Source of the DNA: an uncultured Rubrobacteraceae bacterium
GTDB taxonomy: Bacteria > Actinomycetota > Rubrobacteria > Rubrobacterales > Rubrobacteraceae
NCBI GenBank assembly: GCA_902806015.1
Contig: CADCUZ010000045.1
Location: 1-44,055, forward strand
Direction of reading: 5' to 3'
Length of the DNA: 44,055 nt
The notes beneath the pieces were generated by a model, which worked only from the letters and a program-made list of their open reading frames with translations, was not told the DNA's origin and ran no database searches. Below are positions 21,087 through 29,772 of the stretch, one piece after another (the first letter of the stretch is position 1; each line of letters begins with the position of its first letter). The position numbers and the translations under genes are program-made.

Positions 21087-21092
21087 CTCAGA

Positions 21093-21431
21093 TCACCCCG
21101 TAACCGGTCCTATGAACTGTTCGATGATTATCGTGAGCAGGGTCCGCGCGATGGAGAGCCCGAAGATCGCGATGATCGGCGAGAGGTCTATGCCGAACCC
21201 GCCGAGCTGCAGCATCGGCACCCGGCTCCTTATGGGCATCAGTATCGGGTTCGCCACGGCCCTTACGGCGTCGTACACGGCCTGCATAAAGGAGCTCGAC
21301 GGGTAGCCCGGGAACCAGGAGAAAAGGATCGAGGCGATGATGAACCCGAAGAGGATGTAGTAAGCGTAGTCAACGAGGGTGACGAGCAAGGTCACCACGT
21401 CGTAGCCGAACTGCTGGAGCAGGGCGACCAT
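21093..21431 (-). CDS. YggT-family membrane protein
   Basis: Small integral membrane protein (112 residues) with two hydrophobic stretches (~13-38 and ~80-103). The family linker VANPILMPIRSRVPMLQLGG precedes IDLSPIIAIFGL. Its role is poorly known, but the family sits beside sepF and divIVA in many Gram-positives and is linked to division or osmotic response. The ATG directly follows the proC TAG. Confidence 0.9.
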   Translation of the reverse strand: MVALLQQFGYDVVTLLVTLVDYAYYILFGFIIASILFSWFPGYPSSSFMQAVYDAVRAVANPILMPIRSRVPMLQLGGFGIDLSPIIAIFGLSIARTLLTIIIEQFIGPVTG

Positions 21432-22220
21432 CTACCCCCCTAGCCCCCGCGCCTGCTCGGTGGCGGCCTCGATGCCATCGTGGACGGCGCCTACGAAGCC
21501 GGCCTTCTCCATAGCGACGAACGCCGCCGCCGTCGTCCCGCCCGGCGTCATCACCTCGTCGCGCACCTGGTGGGCGCTTCGGTCCTTGAGCAGCACCGCC
21601 GTCCCCCCTATGGTTTCGACCACGAGCCTCCGGGCGACGTCGCGCGGTATGCCCTGGCGGACGCCTGCCTGTATTAGGGCATCGGCGAACAGGGCCACGT
21701 AGGCCGGCCCGGAGCCGTGCAGGGCGGTGGCCGCGTCGAAGAGCCGCTCGGGAAGCTCCATCACGTCGCCGACGTGGCGGAAGATCCCCATAACGTCCTC
21801 AAGCCTCTCCTTGCCCGCCTCGTTGGCCGTCACGACGGCCGACCCGAGCCCGACCGAGGCGCACACGTTGGGCATGACCCTGAGCACCGCGGCCCCATGG
21901 GGCAACTTTTCGGAGATGTTGGCGATGGTTACGCCAGCGGCCACGCTAACCACCGCCTTGCCCCCATCGGAGCCCATAACTGATGCGACCTCCTCCATCA
22001 CCTGCCCCACATCCCAAGGCTTAACGGCGACGAAGACCAGGTCGCTACTCTCGGCGACCTCAAGGTTGGAGGGGGCGGTGGTTACGCCGGCCTTCTCGAA
22101 GACGGCGAGCTGTTCTTTGTGGATGTCGCTCGCGACGAGCTCGAAGCGGCCGGAATCGGCCAGCCTGAGGAGAAGGGAGCCCCCGATCTTGCCCAACCCG
22201 ATGATCCCCACCTTCTGCAA
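21432..22220 (-). CDS. proC: Pyrroline-5-carboxylate reductase
   Basis: Last step of proline synthesis, NAD(P)H-dependent. Rossmann start GIIGLGKIGGSLL (~5-17), then VKPWDV, MPNVCASVGLG, HGSGPAYVALFADAL, and the family signature DEVMTPGGTTAAA near the C-terminus. 262 residues. TTG start at 22218-22220 with GGGGGG close upstream. Its place between sepF and yggT is a known arrangement in several phyla, although it is not a division protein. Confidence 0.95.
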   Translation of the reverse strand: MQKVGIIGLGKIGGSLLLRLADSGRFELVASDIHKEQLAVFEKAGVTTAPSNLEVAESSDLVFVAVKPWDVGQVMEEVASVMGSDGGKAVVSVAAGVTIANISEKLPHGAAVLRVMPNVCASVGLGSAVVTANEAGKERLEDVMGIFRHVGDVMELPERLFDAATALHGSGPAYVALFADALIQAGVRQGIPRDVARRLVVETIGGTAVLLKDRSAHQVRDEVMTPGGTTAAAFVAMEKAGFVGAVHDGIEAATEQARGLGG

Positions 22221-22235
22221 ATCCCCCCGGACCTT

Positions 22236-22808
22236 CTAGAGCTGGTTGAAAAACGCCCGCTCGGCGATGCGCTTGCGCTCTTCGGCGCTTACCTCCACGT
22301 CGCGCGGGGTCAGCAGGAAGACCCTGTTAGCAACGGACTGGATGTTGCCGTCCATCGCGTAGGTGAGCCCTGAGCAGAAGTCCACCATCCTCCTTGAGAG
22401 GTCGCCGTCCACGTTCTGCAGGTTCAGGATCACGGGTTGCTGGCGCTTGTACCGATCCGCCAGCGACTGGGCGTCGTTGAAGCTGGCCGGTTCCACCACG
22501 CTAACGCGGGTCGGCCGCTGGTCCGGGACGGGGCGCAGGTGGGAGGGCTGGCTCTGGCCGGTGGAGTGGTCGCCGCCGCGGGCCGGCCCCTCGCTGCCGA
22601 AGAGATCGCCGAGGGAGGTGCCGAAGGCCGAGGAACGCTCCGAGCGTCCGAGGCGCCTGACCGTCGGGCCCGGCTCGCCGCTGCGCGACCCGTTCGCGTC
22701 CTTCGCGTAGCGGCGGTCTTCTTCCTCTTCGTCCTCGTAGTAGTCGTCCTCGCCGACGCCGAACCCGAACCAGGCTGCGATCCGGTCCAGGCGGTCCCTA
22801 ACTCCCAT
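22236..22808 (-). CDS. sepF: SepF, FtsZ membrane anchor
   Basis: Anchors and bundles FtsZ filaments at the septum. The N-terminal amphipathic helix (MGVRDRLDRIAAWFGFG) binds membrane. An acidic linker follows (DDYYEDEEEEDRR). The C-terminal globular domain (~107-178) has SFNDAQSLADRYKRQQPVI, then LNLQNVD and RRMVDFCSGLTYAMDGNI. 190 residues. ATG with AGGAGG four bases upstream, one of the best ribosome-binding sites in the window. Confidence 0.95.
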   Translation of the reverse strand: MGVRDRLDRIAAWFGFGVGEDDYYEDEEEEDRRYAKDANGSRSGEPGPTVRRLGRSERSSAFGTSLGDLFGSEGPARGGDHSTGQSQPSHLRPVPDQRPTRVSVVEPASFNDAQSLADRYKRQQPVILNLQNVDGDLSRRMVDFCSGLTYAMDGNIQSVANRVFLLTPRDVEVSAEERKRIAERAFFNQL

Positions 22809-22816
22809 CCTGCCTC

Positions 22817-23530
22817 CTAACGGGCGGGCCCATCCGCCTCTATTAGCATCCGACCGATCCTGACCACGGTGGCCCCCTCTTCGACCGCCACCTCGTAGTC
22901 GCTGCTCATTCCCATGGAGAGCTCGGAGAGATCGAAGTGTGGGCTCCAGCTTCCGCGTAGCCTATCACGGATGGACCTGAGTTTCGCGAAAACATAGCGC
23001 ACCCGCTCGGCCTCTTCAACCAGGGGCGCCAGCGTCATGAACCCCCTCGCCCGCACCCTACCCTCCGTCACCGCCGCGGCCTCCAGCAGGCGCTCCACCT
23101 CGTCTTCCGCCACCCCGTACTTGGACTCCTCCCCTGAGACGTTGACCTGGAATAGGACCTCGATCCCGCCCTCCGGCGCCCGCCCGGCGAGCTCCTCGAC
23201 GAGCCGCAACGAATCGACCGAGTGCACCAAGCTCACCCTGGGCGCCACGATCCTCGCCTTCCGCCGCTGCAAGTGCCCGATGAAGTGCCACTCGAAGGCG
23301 TCCCCAAACAGCTCTTGCTTTTGAACGAGGTCCTCGGCCCGGTTCTCGCCGAGCAGGCCCGCCCCCACCGCCGAGAGAGCCCCGATCTCAGCGGGCGCGT
23401 AGTACTTGCTCGCCACCAGCACCCGCGCCTCGCCAGGCCCACGCCCGGACCTTTCCAGCGCCCCGGCCACGTTCTCGCGCACCCGCGCGAGCCGCTCCTT
23501 GATGCCGGCCTCCGTCGCCGGCGGCGTCAA
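22817..23530 (-). CDS. yggS: YggS/PipY-type pyridoxal-phosphate homeostasis protein
   Basis: PLP-binding TIM-barrel protein that buffers vitamin B6 and amino-acid pools. The PLP lysine is in VLVASKYYAPAEI. Also visible: GENRAEDLVQK, WHFIGHLQRRKAR, VNVSGEESKYG, and the phosphate-binding end DLSELSMGMSSDYEVA with GATVVRIG. Homology starts at TTG 23528-23530, which overlaps the pgeF stop (TTGA), giving 237 residues; the longer frame upstream is a shadow of pgeF. Confidence 0.94.
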   Translation of the reverse strand: MTPPATEAGIKERLARVRENVAGALERSGRGPGEARVLVASKYYAPAEIGALSAVGAGLLGENRAEDLVQKQELFGDAFEWHFIGHLQRRKARIVAPRVSLVHSVDSLRLVEELAGRAPEGGIEVLFQVNVSGEESKYGVAEDEVERLLEAAAVTEGRVRARGFMTLAPLVEEAERVRYVFAKLRSIRDRLRGSWSPHFDLSELSMGMSSDYEVAVEEGATVVRIGRMLIEADGPAR

Positions 23531-24288
23531 CGCCGCGCCTTTACGACCGCGGCCAGGCTCCGCCCGGTCACCGGCTTCTGCTTGCGGTGGGAGAAAAAGA
23601 GGTCGGGGCGGCAGCCCGTGCAGAGCCCGAGGTCGTTTACCTCCACCCCGGCCCGGTCGAGATCGGCCCGGATCGCCCCCGGCAAGGAGAGGTAGCGCCC
23701 GGAGACGACGCCCTCCCCGAACTCCACCGCGAAGGCCTCCGCCAGCTCCTCGGACACCTCGTAGCAGCAGCCGCGGATACACGGCCCTATATAGGCCCGT
23801 ACCCTTCCGCCGGACCTCAGGCCCGCCGCCTTGCCCGAGATACCGGCTAGCGTACCGCGCCATCCAGAGTGGACCATTGCCACGTCTTCCTCCCCGACGA
23901 GCGCCACCGGCACGCAGTCTGCGACCGCCACGTTCAGGCAAAGGCCCTCCTCAGAGGTGACGAGCGCGTCGGCCTCGCCGGAGAACCCGCCCCCCGAGAC
24001 GCGCGTCACGCCGTTCCCGGCCACCTGCTTAACCCAGGCGGACGGTCCTCCGCCCACGGCCTCGTGGATGATGGAGATGTTCTCAGCGACGGCGTCCGGG
24101 TCATCACCGACCTTAACGGAGACGTTGAGCGCGTCGAAAGGCGGCCGCGAGACGCCGCCCAGGCGGGTGAAGAACAGCACCCTCGCCCCCTCGGGTTCAG
24201 GGTCTGGAGAGACGTAGACGGCGCCCCCGGCCGCCGTATGCGTGGCGGCGGGGGCGCCGTCGTGGAGCGTCGGAAGGTGCGCGCGCAC
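23527..24288 (-). CDS. pgeF: PgeF/YfiH (DUF152) family protein with an altered metal site
   Basis: The family was called multicopper polyphenol oxidase and is now linked to purine-nucleoside phosphorolysis and correction of peptidoglycan precursors. Visible motifs: FFTRLGGVSRPPFDALNVS, ADCVPVAL (ligand Cys), VHSGWRGT (ligand His), GPCIRGCCYEV, and a C-terminal FFSHRKQK. The first ligand motif, normally QVHG, reads WVKQVAGNGV, so one His is Ala; the codon is GCC. 253 residues from GTG 24286-24288. The start is uncertain because the ribosome-binding site is weak. It lies 26 bp after ftsZ. Confidence 0.88.
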   Translation of the reverse strand: MRAHLPTLHDGAPAATHTAAGGAVYVSPDPEPEGARVLFFTRLGGVSRPPFDALNVSVKVGDDPDAVAENISIIHEAVGGGPSAWVKQVAGNGVTRVSGGGFSGEADALVTSEEGLCLNVAVADCVPVALVGEEDVAMVHSGWRGTLAGISGKAAGLRSGGRVRAYIGPCIRGCCYEVSEELAEAFAVEFGEGVVSGRYLSLPGAIRADLDRAGVEVNDLGLCTGCRPDLFFSHRKQKPVTGRSLAAVVKARR

Positions 24289-24314
24289 GCCCAGGGGACC
24301 CAGGGGCGCCGCGG

Positions 24315-25388
24315 CTACCTGCGCCGCAAAAAGGCCGGGATGTCCAGGACGTCACCCTCTTGGGAGCCGCCGACGGGCTGCTCCTCGCGCGGCTGCTGCG
24401 GCTCGGCGACGGCCCGCTCCGAGCGGCGCTGGTTCGCCAGCCGCTGGTCGAAGCCCGTGGCGATCACCGTCACGCTAACCCGGTCGCCGTAACCGTCGTC
24501 GATAACGGCGCCGAAGATCAGGTTCGCGTCCTGGTGGGCAGCGTTGTGCACGATCTCGGCCGCCTCGTTCACCTCGAAAAGCCCGAGCTCGGGCCCCCCG
24601 GTGATGTTCAGGATGATCCCGGTGGCCCCCTCGATGCTCGCCTCCAGCAAGGGGCTGGAGATGGCCGTCCTGGCCGCCTCAGCGCCCCGGCTCTCGCTGG
24701 TCGACTCCCCGATGCCCATCAGCGCAGACCCGGAGTCGTGCATGATCGTGCGCACATCCGCGAAGTCCAGGTTGATAAGCCCCGGCACAGTGATGAGGTC
24801 TGTAATGCCCTGCACGCCCTTTCTCAGGATGTCATCGGCCATCTTGAAGGCGTCCATCATGCTGGTGCGCTTCTCGGCTACCTGCAACAACCTATCGTTA
24901 GGGATGATGATGAGCGAGTCGACGTTCTCCTTGAGACGCTTGATGCCCTCCTCGGCGTAGGTCGAGCGCCGCCGACCCTCAAAGGCGAAGGGCCGCGTAA
25001 CGACCCCCACGGTAAGCGCCCCGGAGTCGCGCGCGATCTTAGCGACGACGGGGGCCGCGCCCGTGCCGGTCCCGCCGCCCTTGCCGGCGGTGACAAAGAC
25101 CATGTCCGCCCCGCGTAGGGCCTCCTCGATCTCGGACTTGTTCTCCTCGGCAGCTTCCATCCCGATCTTCGGGTCCGCGCCCGCGCCGAGGCCGCGCGTA
25201 ATCTTCTCCCCTATGTGAATCTTCTGGTCCGCGTCGCACATCTGCAGGGCCTGCGCGTCGGTGTTGACCGCGATGAACTCTACCCCCTGCAACCCCGAGT
25301 TGATCATGCGGTTCACCGCGTTGGTCCCACCCCCGCCGATGCCCACAACCTTGATGACCGCCAGATAGTTTGTTGCCGCGTCCAGCAT
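24315..25388 (-). CDS. ftsZ: Cell division GTPase FtsZ
   Basis: Tubulin homologue forming the cytokinetic ring. Nucleotide loops: [16 protein letters not shown], the signature [12 protein letters not shown] (~103-113), and the catalytic T7 loop [15 protein letters not shown] (~202-216). After a short Gln/Glu linker the protein ends [10 protein letters not shown], the conserved tail that binds FtsA and SepF, both of which are encoded here. 357 residues, ATG with GGAGGG upstream. The 50-bp gap before it (after ftsA) contains a tiny ATG-GAG-GGT-TAG frame. Confidence 0.99.
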   Translation of the reverse strand: MLDAATNYLAVIKVVGIGGGGTNAVNRMINSGLQGVEFIAVNTDAQALQMCDADQKIHIGEKITRGLGAGADPKIGMEAAEENKSEIEEALRGADMVFVTAGKGGGTGTGAAPVVAKIARDSGALTVGVVTRPFAFEGRRRSTYAEEGIKRLKENVDSLIIIPNDRLLQVAEKRTSMMDAFKMADDILRKGVQGITDLITVPGLINLDFADVRTIMHDSGSALMGIGESTSESRGAEAARTAISSPLLEASIEGATGIILNITGGPELGLFEVNEAAEIVHNAAHQDANLIFGAVIDDGYGDRVSVTVIATGFDQRLANQRRSERAVAEPQQPREEQPVGGSQEGDVLDIPAFLRRR

Positions 25389-25438
25389 CCTTCTCTAACC
25401 CTCCATCGCACGCTCTCCGGGGGCCCTCCGGTCTACCC

Positions 25439-26638
25439 CTACCGGAACCAGCCCTTGACCGCCTCCACTATGCTACCAAAACTGGTAATTCCTGCACCTT
25501 TATCCTTCGGTGTAGGTTTACCGTCGCGGGCCGCGAAGTATAGCAGACCTACAGCCGTCGAGTACTGAGGCTGTTGTACAGGTTTAATCTCGCCCTTTAC
25601 GCGCCGCGGTATCGCCCTCTGGACGCGCATGCCGAGGACGTCTTCGGCCAGCTCGGGCATCCCGTTGAGCAAGGAGCCCCCGCCGGTAAGCGCGACGCCC
25701 CCCGCCAGCACGTGGCGGGCGTTGGCCGCGTCGAGGGTGTCGCGAACGTACTCGAGGACCTCGCGGGCGCGGTGCTCGAGGATCTGGCTGACAAAGTTCG
25801 CGTTGTAGTGGCGGTCGTCGAGCTTGACCGCCGCGACGGAATCGACGGTGGTCGAGAGGACGGTCCCGTAGCGGAGCTTGAGGCCTTCTGCGGTGTACCG
25901 GGGAACCTTCAGGCCGTAGGCCACGTCGGCGGTGAAGCTCTCGCCCCCCAAAGGTATGACGGCCGTGTGCGTGAGGGTGTCCCGCATGAAGGTCGCCACG
26001 TCGGTCGTGCCGCCACCTATGTCCACGAGAGCTACGCCGGACTCCCGGTCCGGGTCTTGCAGGCAGGCCTCCGCAGAGGCCAAGGGTTCGAGCACGACGC
26101 GTGAGACCTTAACGCCGCAGTCCTCGACGGCGCGCAGGAGGTTCTGGATGCTAGAGACGGCGCCACACACGACGTGGGCGCGCATCGTCACCTTGCGAGC
26201 GGCGAGACCCACCGGGTTCTTTACCCCCTCGGAGCCGTCCAGGACGTAGCCGCGGGGTACCACGTGAATTATCCGCTCGTCCTCGTGCAGCTCGAGCTGG
26301 CGCGTTTCCTGTTCTAGTTTCTTCAAGAAACGCTCGTTCACAGTGAGGTTCCGGCTGCGATTAAGCAGAGTGACCTCGGTGTTGAAAGAGGAGATGTGGC
26401 TTCCGGCGATGCCGACGCTAACGAGGCCGCCGCGAACGCCGCAGGCTTCCATCGCCTCGGCCACCGACTCGGCGACGGCCTGCCGGTCCACCACGATGCC
26501 CCGCTTCAGGCCGTAGCTGGGCGCCTCCCCAATGGAGAGCACCTCGGCCCACCCGCCGCGCCGCGCGTCCACGCGCCCGGCGATGGCCACGATCTTCGTG
26601 GTGCCCACGTCGATACCGTAGACCAGGGACGGCGCCAC
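25439..26638 (-). CDS. ftsA: Cell division protein FtsA
   Basis: Actin-like ATPase that anchors FtsZ to the membrane. The first phosphate loop is YGIDVGTTKIVAIAG (~7-21). The SHS2 (1C) region contains VSVGIAGSHISSFNTE. The second phosphate loop is VALVDIGGGTTDVATF, and the adenosine motif is ALTGGGSLLNGM. The C-terminal amphipathic membrane helix is SFGSIVEAVKGWFR. 399 residues, GTG start six bases after the ftsQ stop. Most Actinobacteria lack ftsA, so its presence beside sepF supports an early-branching lineage. Confidence 0.97.
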   Translation of the reverse strand: MAPSLVYGIDVGTTKIVAIAGRVDARRGGWAEVLSIGEAPSYGLKRGIVVDRQAVAESVAEAMEACGVRGGLVSVGIAGSHISSFNTEVTLLNRSRNLTVNERFLKKLEQETRQLELHEDERIIHVVPRGYVLDGSEGVKNPVGLAARKVTMRAHVVCGAVSSIQNLLRAVEDCGVKVSRVVLEPLASAEACLQDPDRESGVALVDIGGGTTDVATFMRDTLTHTAVIPLGGESFTADVAYGLKVPRYTAEGLKLRYGTVLSTTVDSVAAVKLDDRHYNANFVSQILEHRAREVLEYVRDTLDAANARHVLAGGVALTGGGSLLNGMPELAEDVLGMRVQRAIPRRVKGEIKPVQQPQYSTAVGLLYFAARDGKPTPKDKGAGITSFGSIVEAVKGWFR

Positions 26639-26644
26639 GATCCG

Positions 26645-27298
26645 CTAACCTTCCGCCCCATCGTAGGCCCCGGCAGCCACCACCACCCTGTCCGGCGAGC
26701 GCAGGTCGAGCACCGACGCCCCGCGGTGGCGGTTCATGACCCCCCGCAGCGCGCGGGCCTGCGCAACGTCCACCTCCCGGGAGAAGACGACGCGGCGCCC
26801 CTCGACGGTCGCCTCGAAACCGGCGGCGCCGGCCCCCTCGAGCGCCTCCAGCTCCAGACCGTTCTCCCTCAAGACCCTCCCGAACCTCAAGACGTCCCCC
26901 ACCTGGTCCCCATCCAACTCCACCCTGCTCAAACCCGCTCCCCCGAGCCCCGGCAACTCCGTGCCATCCACCGCCAACATCTTGCGTTCACCCGCCACCT
27001 CGGCGTAGAGCACCGGCCGACGTTCTTCAACCTTAACGGTAACTATACCGGATTCGGAATTCTCGGTCACCTCCGCACCCTCTACCCAAGGGTTAGCTTC
27101 CACCTTACGTTCCAGGAGTTCCCCGTTGAGGGTTAGCAGGCTCGCGTGTTTCGAGACGATATTCCAGGCTTCCGATTCGGGGTACATGCGGGCGCCCTCT
27201 ACCCGAATCCCGGTGACGGGGAACGTGAGGTAGGCCAAGACGAGGACGACGAGCGTGGTCGCCACGGCGACGGCCACCGAGACGAGGATGGAGCGCAT
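26645..27298 (-). CDS. ftsQ: Cell division protein FtsQ/DivIB
   Basis: Bitopic septal protein that links FtsL/FtsB-type proteins to the FtsWI synthase. There is a short cytoplasmic start, one membrane helix (~4-26, VSVAVAVATTLVVLVLAYL), then the POTRA domain (FPVTGIRVEGARMYPESEA, NPWVEGAEVTEN) and the FtsQ beta domain (VEERRPVLYAEV, MLAVDGTELPG). 217 residues, ATG. It lies 17 bp after murC; there is no room for murB, often found at this place. Confidence 0.92.
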   Translation of the reverse strand: MRSILVSVAVAVATTLVVLVLAYLTFPVTGIRVEGARMYPESEAWNIVSKHASLLTLNGELLERKVEANPWVEGAEVTENSESGIVTVKVEERRPVLYAEVAGERKMLAVDGTELPGLGGAGLSRVELDGDQVGDVLRFGRVLRENGLELEALEGAGAAGFEATVEGRRVVFSREVDVAQARALRGVMNRHRGASVLDLRSPDRVVVAAGAYDGAEG

Positions 27299-27315
27299 GT
27301 TCGAAGCTAAGGTCT

Positions 27316-28671
27316 CTATCGCGGGGCCTCCAAGAGCTCGAGGAGGTCCTCTCCCACCTGCGAGACGTCGCCGGCGCCGAGCGTCAGGATGAGATCGCCG
27401 GGTTCAGAGACGTCGCGCAGGGCGCGGGGGATGGCATCCTTCTGGGGCAGGTAAAAGACCTCCGGATGGTTCGGGGTCTCGCAGATGGAGTCCACGATCA
27501 GCTTCCCGTTCACGCCGGGCTGGGGTATCTCGCCCGCGCCGTAAACCTCCGTGATCACCACGGCGTCGGCGGACCCGAAGGAGGCGCCAAACTCCCTGTA
27601 GAGCGCCCGGGTGCGGGAGTAGCGGTGGGGCTGAAAGACCGCGATCACGCGCCCCCCCTCGCCCACGGTCGAGCGCGCCGCCTCGAGCGTGGCGGAGAGC
27701 TCGGTCGGATGGTGGGCGTAGTCGTCGACCACGCGGACCTGCGCCCGCTCCCCTTTGAGCTGGAGCCGCCGCCGAACCCCGCCGAACCCGGCGAGCGTTC
27801 GCGCCGCGTCGAGGGCGTCGTGCCCGAGCCAGCGAGCCGTCGCGGCGGCGGCTAGGGAGTTGAGCACGTTGTGGCGCCCGTAGACTCCCAGCTCGACCGC
27901 CCCCCGCCCCTCGCCGTCCTCGAAGAGCGTGTAGCTGTTGGGGCCTAGCAGCTCGGCCCGCAGGTCACCGCCGGAGATGCCGTAAGTCGTCGAGGGGCAC
28001 GTCGCCTCCGAGGCGAGCCGCAGGCAAATGGGGTCGTCCGCGCAGGCGACGAGGTGTCCGTCCGGTGGCAGGACGGCGAGGAAAGCCGAGAAGGTTTCCA
28101 CCACGTCTTCGAGGGAGGAGTAGAAGTCCGGGTGATCGAACTCGACGTTGGTGACGACGGCCACCTGGGGGCGGAGGTGTAAGAAGGAGCGGTCGCTCTC
28201 GTCGGCCTCGGCGACGACAAGGTCGGAGCGACCGAAGGCGACGTTGCTCCCGATATCGTTCAGTTCGCCCCCGACCAGGGCGGTCGGGTTTTCGCCGAGG
28301 GCCTTTAGGACGTGGGCCGTCATGCTCGTGGTGGTCGTCTTGCCGTGGGTGCCTGCCACGGCGACGCTGCGGCTGCCTTCGAGGATGGAGGCTAGGGCAG
28401 CGGCGCGGGGCAAGACCGGGATTGAGCGCCGGCGGGCCTCCAGCAGCTCGGGGTTCGTCTTCGGGATGGCCGTCGAGATCACCACTTGCTCCGCGTCCCC
28501 GACGTGGCCCGTGTCGTGCCCGATATACACGGTGATGCCGGCCCCTTCGAGCCTCCTGGTGTACGCGGATTCCTTGAGGTCCGATCCGGAGACGTGGTGC
28601 CCCCTTCTCTTGAGGACCTCGGCTATGCCGCTCATCCCCGCCCCGCCGATGCCTATCATGTGGATCCTCAC
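27316..28671 (-). CDS. murC: UDP-N-acetylmuramate--L-alanine ligase
   Basis: Adds L-Ala to UDP-MurNAc. The Rossmann-type N-terminus is HMIGIGGAGMSGIAEVL, the ATP loop GTHGKTTTTS (~108-117), and the central-domain signature EADESDRSFLHL with VTNVEFDHPD. The C-terminal domain has DDYAHHPTELSATLEAAR and FQPHRYSRT. 451 residues. GTG at 28669-28671 has GAGAGGAG at good spacing, within the end of murG. Confidence 0.98.
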   Translation of the reverse strand: MRIHMIGIGGAGMSGIAEVLKRRGHHVSGSDLKESAYTRRLEGAGITVYIGHDTGHVGDAEQVVISTAIPKTNPELLEARRRSIPVLPRAAALASILEGSRSVAVAGTHGKTTTTSMTAHVLKALGENPTALVGGELNDIGSNVAFGRSDLVVAEADESDRSFLHLRPQVAVVTNVEFDHPDFYSSLEDVVETFSAFLAVLPPDGHLVACADDPICLRLASEATCPSTTYGISGGDLRAELLGPNSYTLFEDGEGRGAVELGVYGRHNVLNSLAAAATARWLGHDALDAARTLAGFGGVRRRLQLKGERAQVRVVDDYAHHPTELSATLEAARSTVGEGGRVIAVFQPHRYSRTRALYREFGASFGSADAVVITEVYGAGEIPQPGVNGKLIVDSICETPNHPEVFYLPQKDAIPRALRDVSEPGDLILTLGAGDVSQVGEDLLELLEAPR

Positions 28672-28674
28672 TAC

Positions 28675-29772
28675 CTACTCCTCTCCGGCCGCCTCTAGCA
28701 ACCTCCTGGCGACTATCCCGGCGGCCCCGGGTGTGGCGAGCGCGGCCACCCGCCCCGCGAGCCCCTCGCGCGTCGCGTCGTCTTCCAAAAGATTCTCGAC
28801 CCGCCGTTTCAGGGATTCGGCCGTGACCTCGGCGTCCATCATCAACTCCGCCGCTCCCCGCTCCGTGAAGTACCAGGCGTTGTGCAGCTGGTGGTCGCCC
28901 GTGGAGAACGGGAACGGCACGAGGACCGCCGCCCGCCCGACGGCGGCCACGTCGAACAAGGACCCGGACCCGGCCCTGCTCACCACGAGTTCGGCGGCGG
29001 CCAAATACCGCCAGATGTCCTCGACGTACTCGAGGATCCGATGCCGGGGGTTCTCCGTCGACAGGCGCGAGAAGTCCCTGCGGCCCGAGACCTGGACTAC
29101 CGTGTACGGCGTAGCGTTGCGGAAAGCATCCACCGCGGCGAGGTTGAGCTTGAGGGCCCCGCCGCTGCCGCCGAAGATCACGACCACCGGCGGCTCCAGC
29201 CCAAGCCCTTCGAGCGCCCTCTCCCGCGAGGCGCCGAAGAACTCAGGCCGCGTCGGCATCCCCACCCACACGGCGTCAGGGAGGTGATCCAAGGCCGTAG
29301 GGAAGGTCACCAGCGTCTCCCTTGTCAGCCGACCCGCCACCCGGTTCACCCGCCCGGGCACTGAGTTCTGCTCGTGCAGCAGCGTCGGAACCCCGAGCGT
29401 CCTCGCCGCCACAACCGCCGGCGCGCTCGCGTATCCCCCAACCCCGAGGACGACACCAGGCCCGAATCGTTGTATTATGCGTCTACACCTGCGGATGGCT
29501 TTGAGGAAGTGGCTGGCGGCGCGGACGCGGGTCAACGGGTTGCCCGTCAGGCCCGTGAGGGGCAGGGAGTGCAGGGGAAACCCGGCCTTTGGAACGAGGG
29601 ACGTCTCGATGCCGGACTCGGAGCCCACGAACTCGACAGCCGCGCCCATCGCTTTCAAGCTAGAGGCTACGCACAGCGCGGGGATCGCGTGCCCGCCTGT
29701 CCCGCCGCCTGCTATCAGGACCCGGGGTGGCGCGGGTCCTCCCGCGTGGTTTGACCTCTCTGGCTCGTTCAC
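28675..29772 (-). CDS. murG: MurG, lipid II-forming GlcNAc transferase
   Basis: Transfers GlcNAc to lipid I at the inner membrane face. N-terminal motifs: IAGGGTGGHAIPALCVA and LGVGGYASAPAVVA with HEQNSVPGRVNRVAG. The UDP-GlcNAc site has IFGGSGGALKLN and VSRAGSGSLFDVAAVG, then VPFPFSTGDHQLHNA. The only possible start is GTG 29770-29772 (GGAGG three bases upstream), because no other start codon lies before RVLIAGGG. The first ~37 codons therefore overlap the end of ftsW by 113 bp in another frame. Confidence 0.96.
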   Translation of the reverse strand: MNEPERSNHAGGPAPPRVLIAGGGTGGHAIPALCVASSLKAMGAAVEFVGSESGIETSLVPKAGFPLHSLPLTGLTGNPLTRVRAASHFLKAIRRCRRIIQRFGPGVVLGVGGYASAPAVVAARTLGVPTLLHEQNSVPGRVNRVAGRLTRETLVTFPTALDHLPDAVWVGMPTRPEFFGASRERALEGLGLEPPVVVIFGGSGGALKLNLAAVDAFRNATPYTVVQVSGRRDFSRLSTENPRHRILEYVEDIWRYLAAAELVVSRAGSGSLFDVAAVGRAAVLVPFPFSTGDHQLHNAWYFTERGAAELMMDAEVTAESLKRRVENLLEDDATREGLAGRVAALATPGAAGIVARRLLEAAGEE

